7,745 nt of DNA from contig JAIOPW010000039.1 in the NCBI GenBank assembly GCA_021413665.1, positions 1-7,745 of the forward strand. Direction: 5' to 3'. The stretch comes from Rhodocyclales bacterium (GTDB lineage Bacteria > Pseudomonadota > Gammaproteobacteria > Burkholderiales > Rhodocyclaceae). How positions within the stretch are numbered: position 1 is the first letter of the stretch; each line of letters opens with the position of its first letter. A program made the position numbers and the translations under genes. Below, one piece after another: positions 7,637-7,745 of this stretch. The notes below the pieces were generated by a model, which saw only the letters and a program-made list of their open reading frames with translations, was not told where the DNA came from and did no database searches.

Positions 7637-7745
7637 TAGCGGTATTTGTAATGCGCCCGCAAGCTGTGACTCAAATCGGCGCTGCCCGTCAGGGCTGGAG
7701 CCCGGAAGACTCCTGATTTTGGGGTGAAACGCTACATCGCGATTG
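7637..7745. other. Intergenic tail with no convincing gene; possible CDS start at 7724
   Basis: No complete gene is visible after the terminator. A TGTAAT box (7647-7652) and a small inverted repeat, TCAGG (7689-7693) with CCTGA (7712-7716) followed by TTTT, are present but weak. A GTG at 7724 opens a frame reading VKRYIAI up to the window edge; seven residues are too few to identify a product, and the GGGG adjoining it is too close to serve as a normal ribosome-binding site. Confidence 0.25.

Noticed and set aside
7651..7716. A 21-codon frame beginning ATGCGCCCGC after the terminator
   Set aside because: No ribosome-binding site, no recognisable product, and the length is expected by chance.
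7724..7745. Start of a possible next gene reading VKRYIAI, with a resemblance to the beginning of HicB-type antitoxins
   Set aside because: Seven residues before the window edge cannot support an identification, and start signals are poor.

Overview
The window looks like chromosomal DNA from a GC-rich proteobacterium, most likely a betaproteobacterium of the Rhodocyclales/Nitrosomonadales type. The hints are the strong G/C preference at third codon positions, the MsbA-related exporter subfamily, and a dispersed palindromic repeat with the core TTCGACAGGCTCAGGGCGAAC that is common in such genomes. The taxonomy is inference; there is no rRNA or other marker gene here.

Layout: two gene groups diverge from a 113-bp intergenic region (3682-3794). 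The minus-strand group reads right to left: an MsbA-related ABC exporter half-transporter (3681-1939), a 96-bp gap with a GC-rich hairpin, a stand-alone MESH1-like HD-domain alarmone hydrolase (1842-1303), a 61-bp gap, and the 5' part of a type I restriction endonuclease subunit gene hsdR (1241 down to the left window edge, unfinished). The hsdR fragment carries the palindromic repeat in frame, between the nuclease and helicase domains.

The plus-strand group is a tight three-gene operon: a RavA-family MoxR AAA+ ATPase (3795-5195), a ViaA-like von Willebrand factor A (VWA) protein (5192-6751) and a DUF4213/DUF364 putative heavy-metal-chelation protein (6748-7584). Both junctions are ATGA stop/start overlaps with no Shine-Dalgarno sequence close to the downstream start, so translation is probably coupled. 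A strong hairpin, probably a terminator, follows the third gene. The operon promoter (TACAAT box) sits so close to the first ATG that the mRNA may be leaderless.

The most interesting feature is this operon. MoxR AAA+ ATPases paired with VWA proteins act elsewhere as chelatases or metalloenzyme activators (BchI/BchD, CobS/CobT, NorQ/NorD, CbbQ/CbbO), and E. coli RavA-ViaA is linked to respiratory and Fe-S proteins. Here the ATPase appears to lack the E. coli RavA domain that binds the lysine decarboxylase LdcI, and the pair is instead fused at operon level to a protein of a family proposed to chelate metal. A metal- or cofactor-handling ATPase module with DUF364 as substrate or partner is a testable hypothesis, not a demonstrated function. 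I saw no CRISPR array, tRNA, rRNA, insertion sequence or replication origin.
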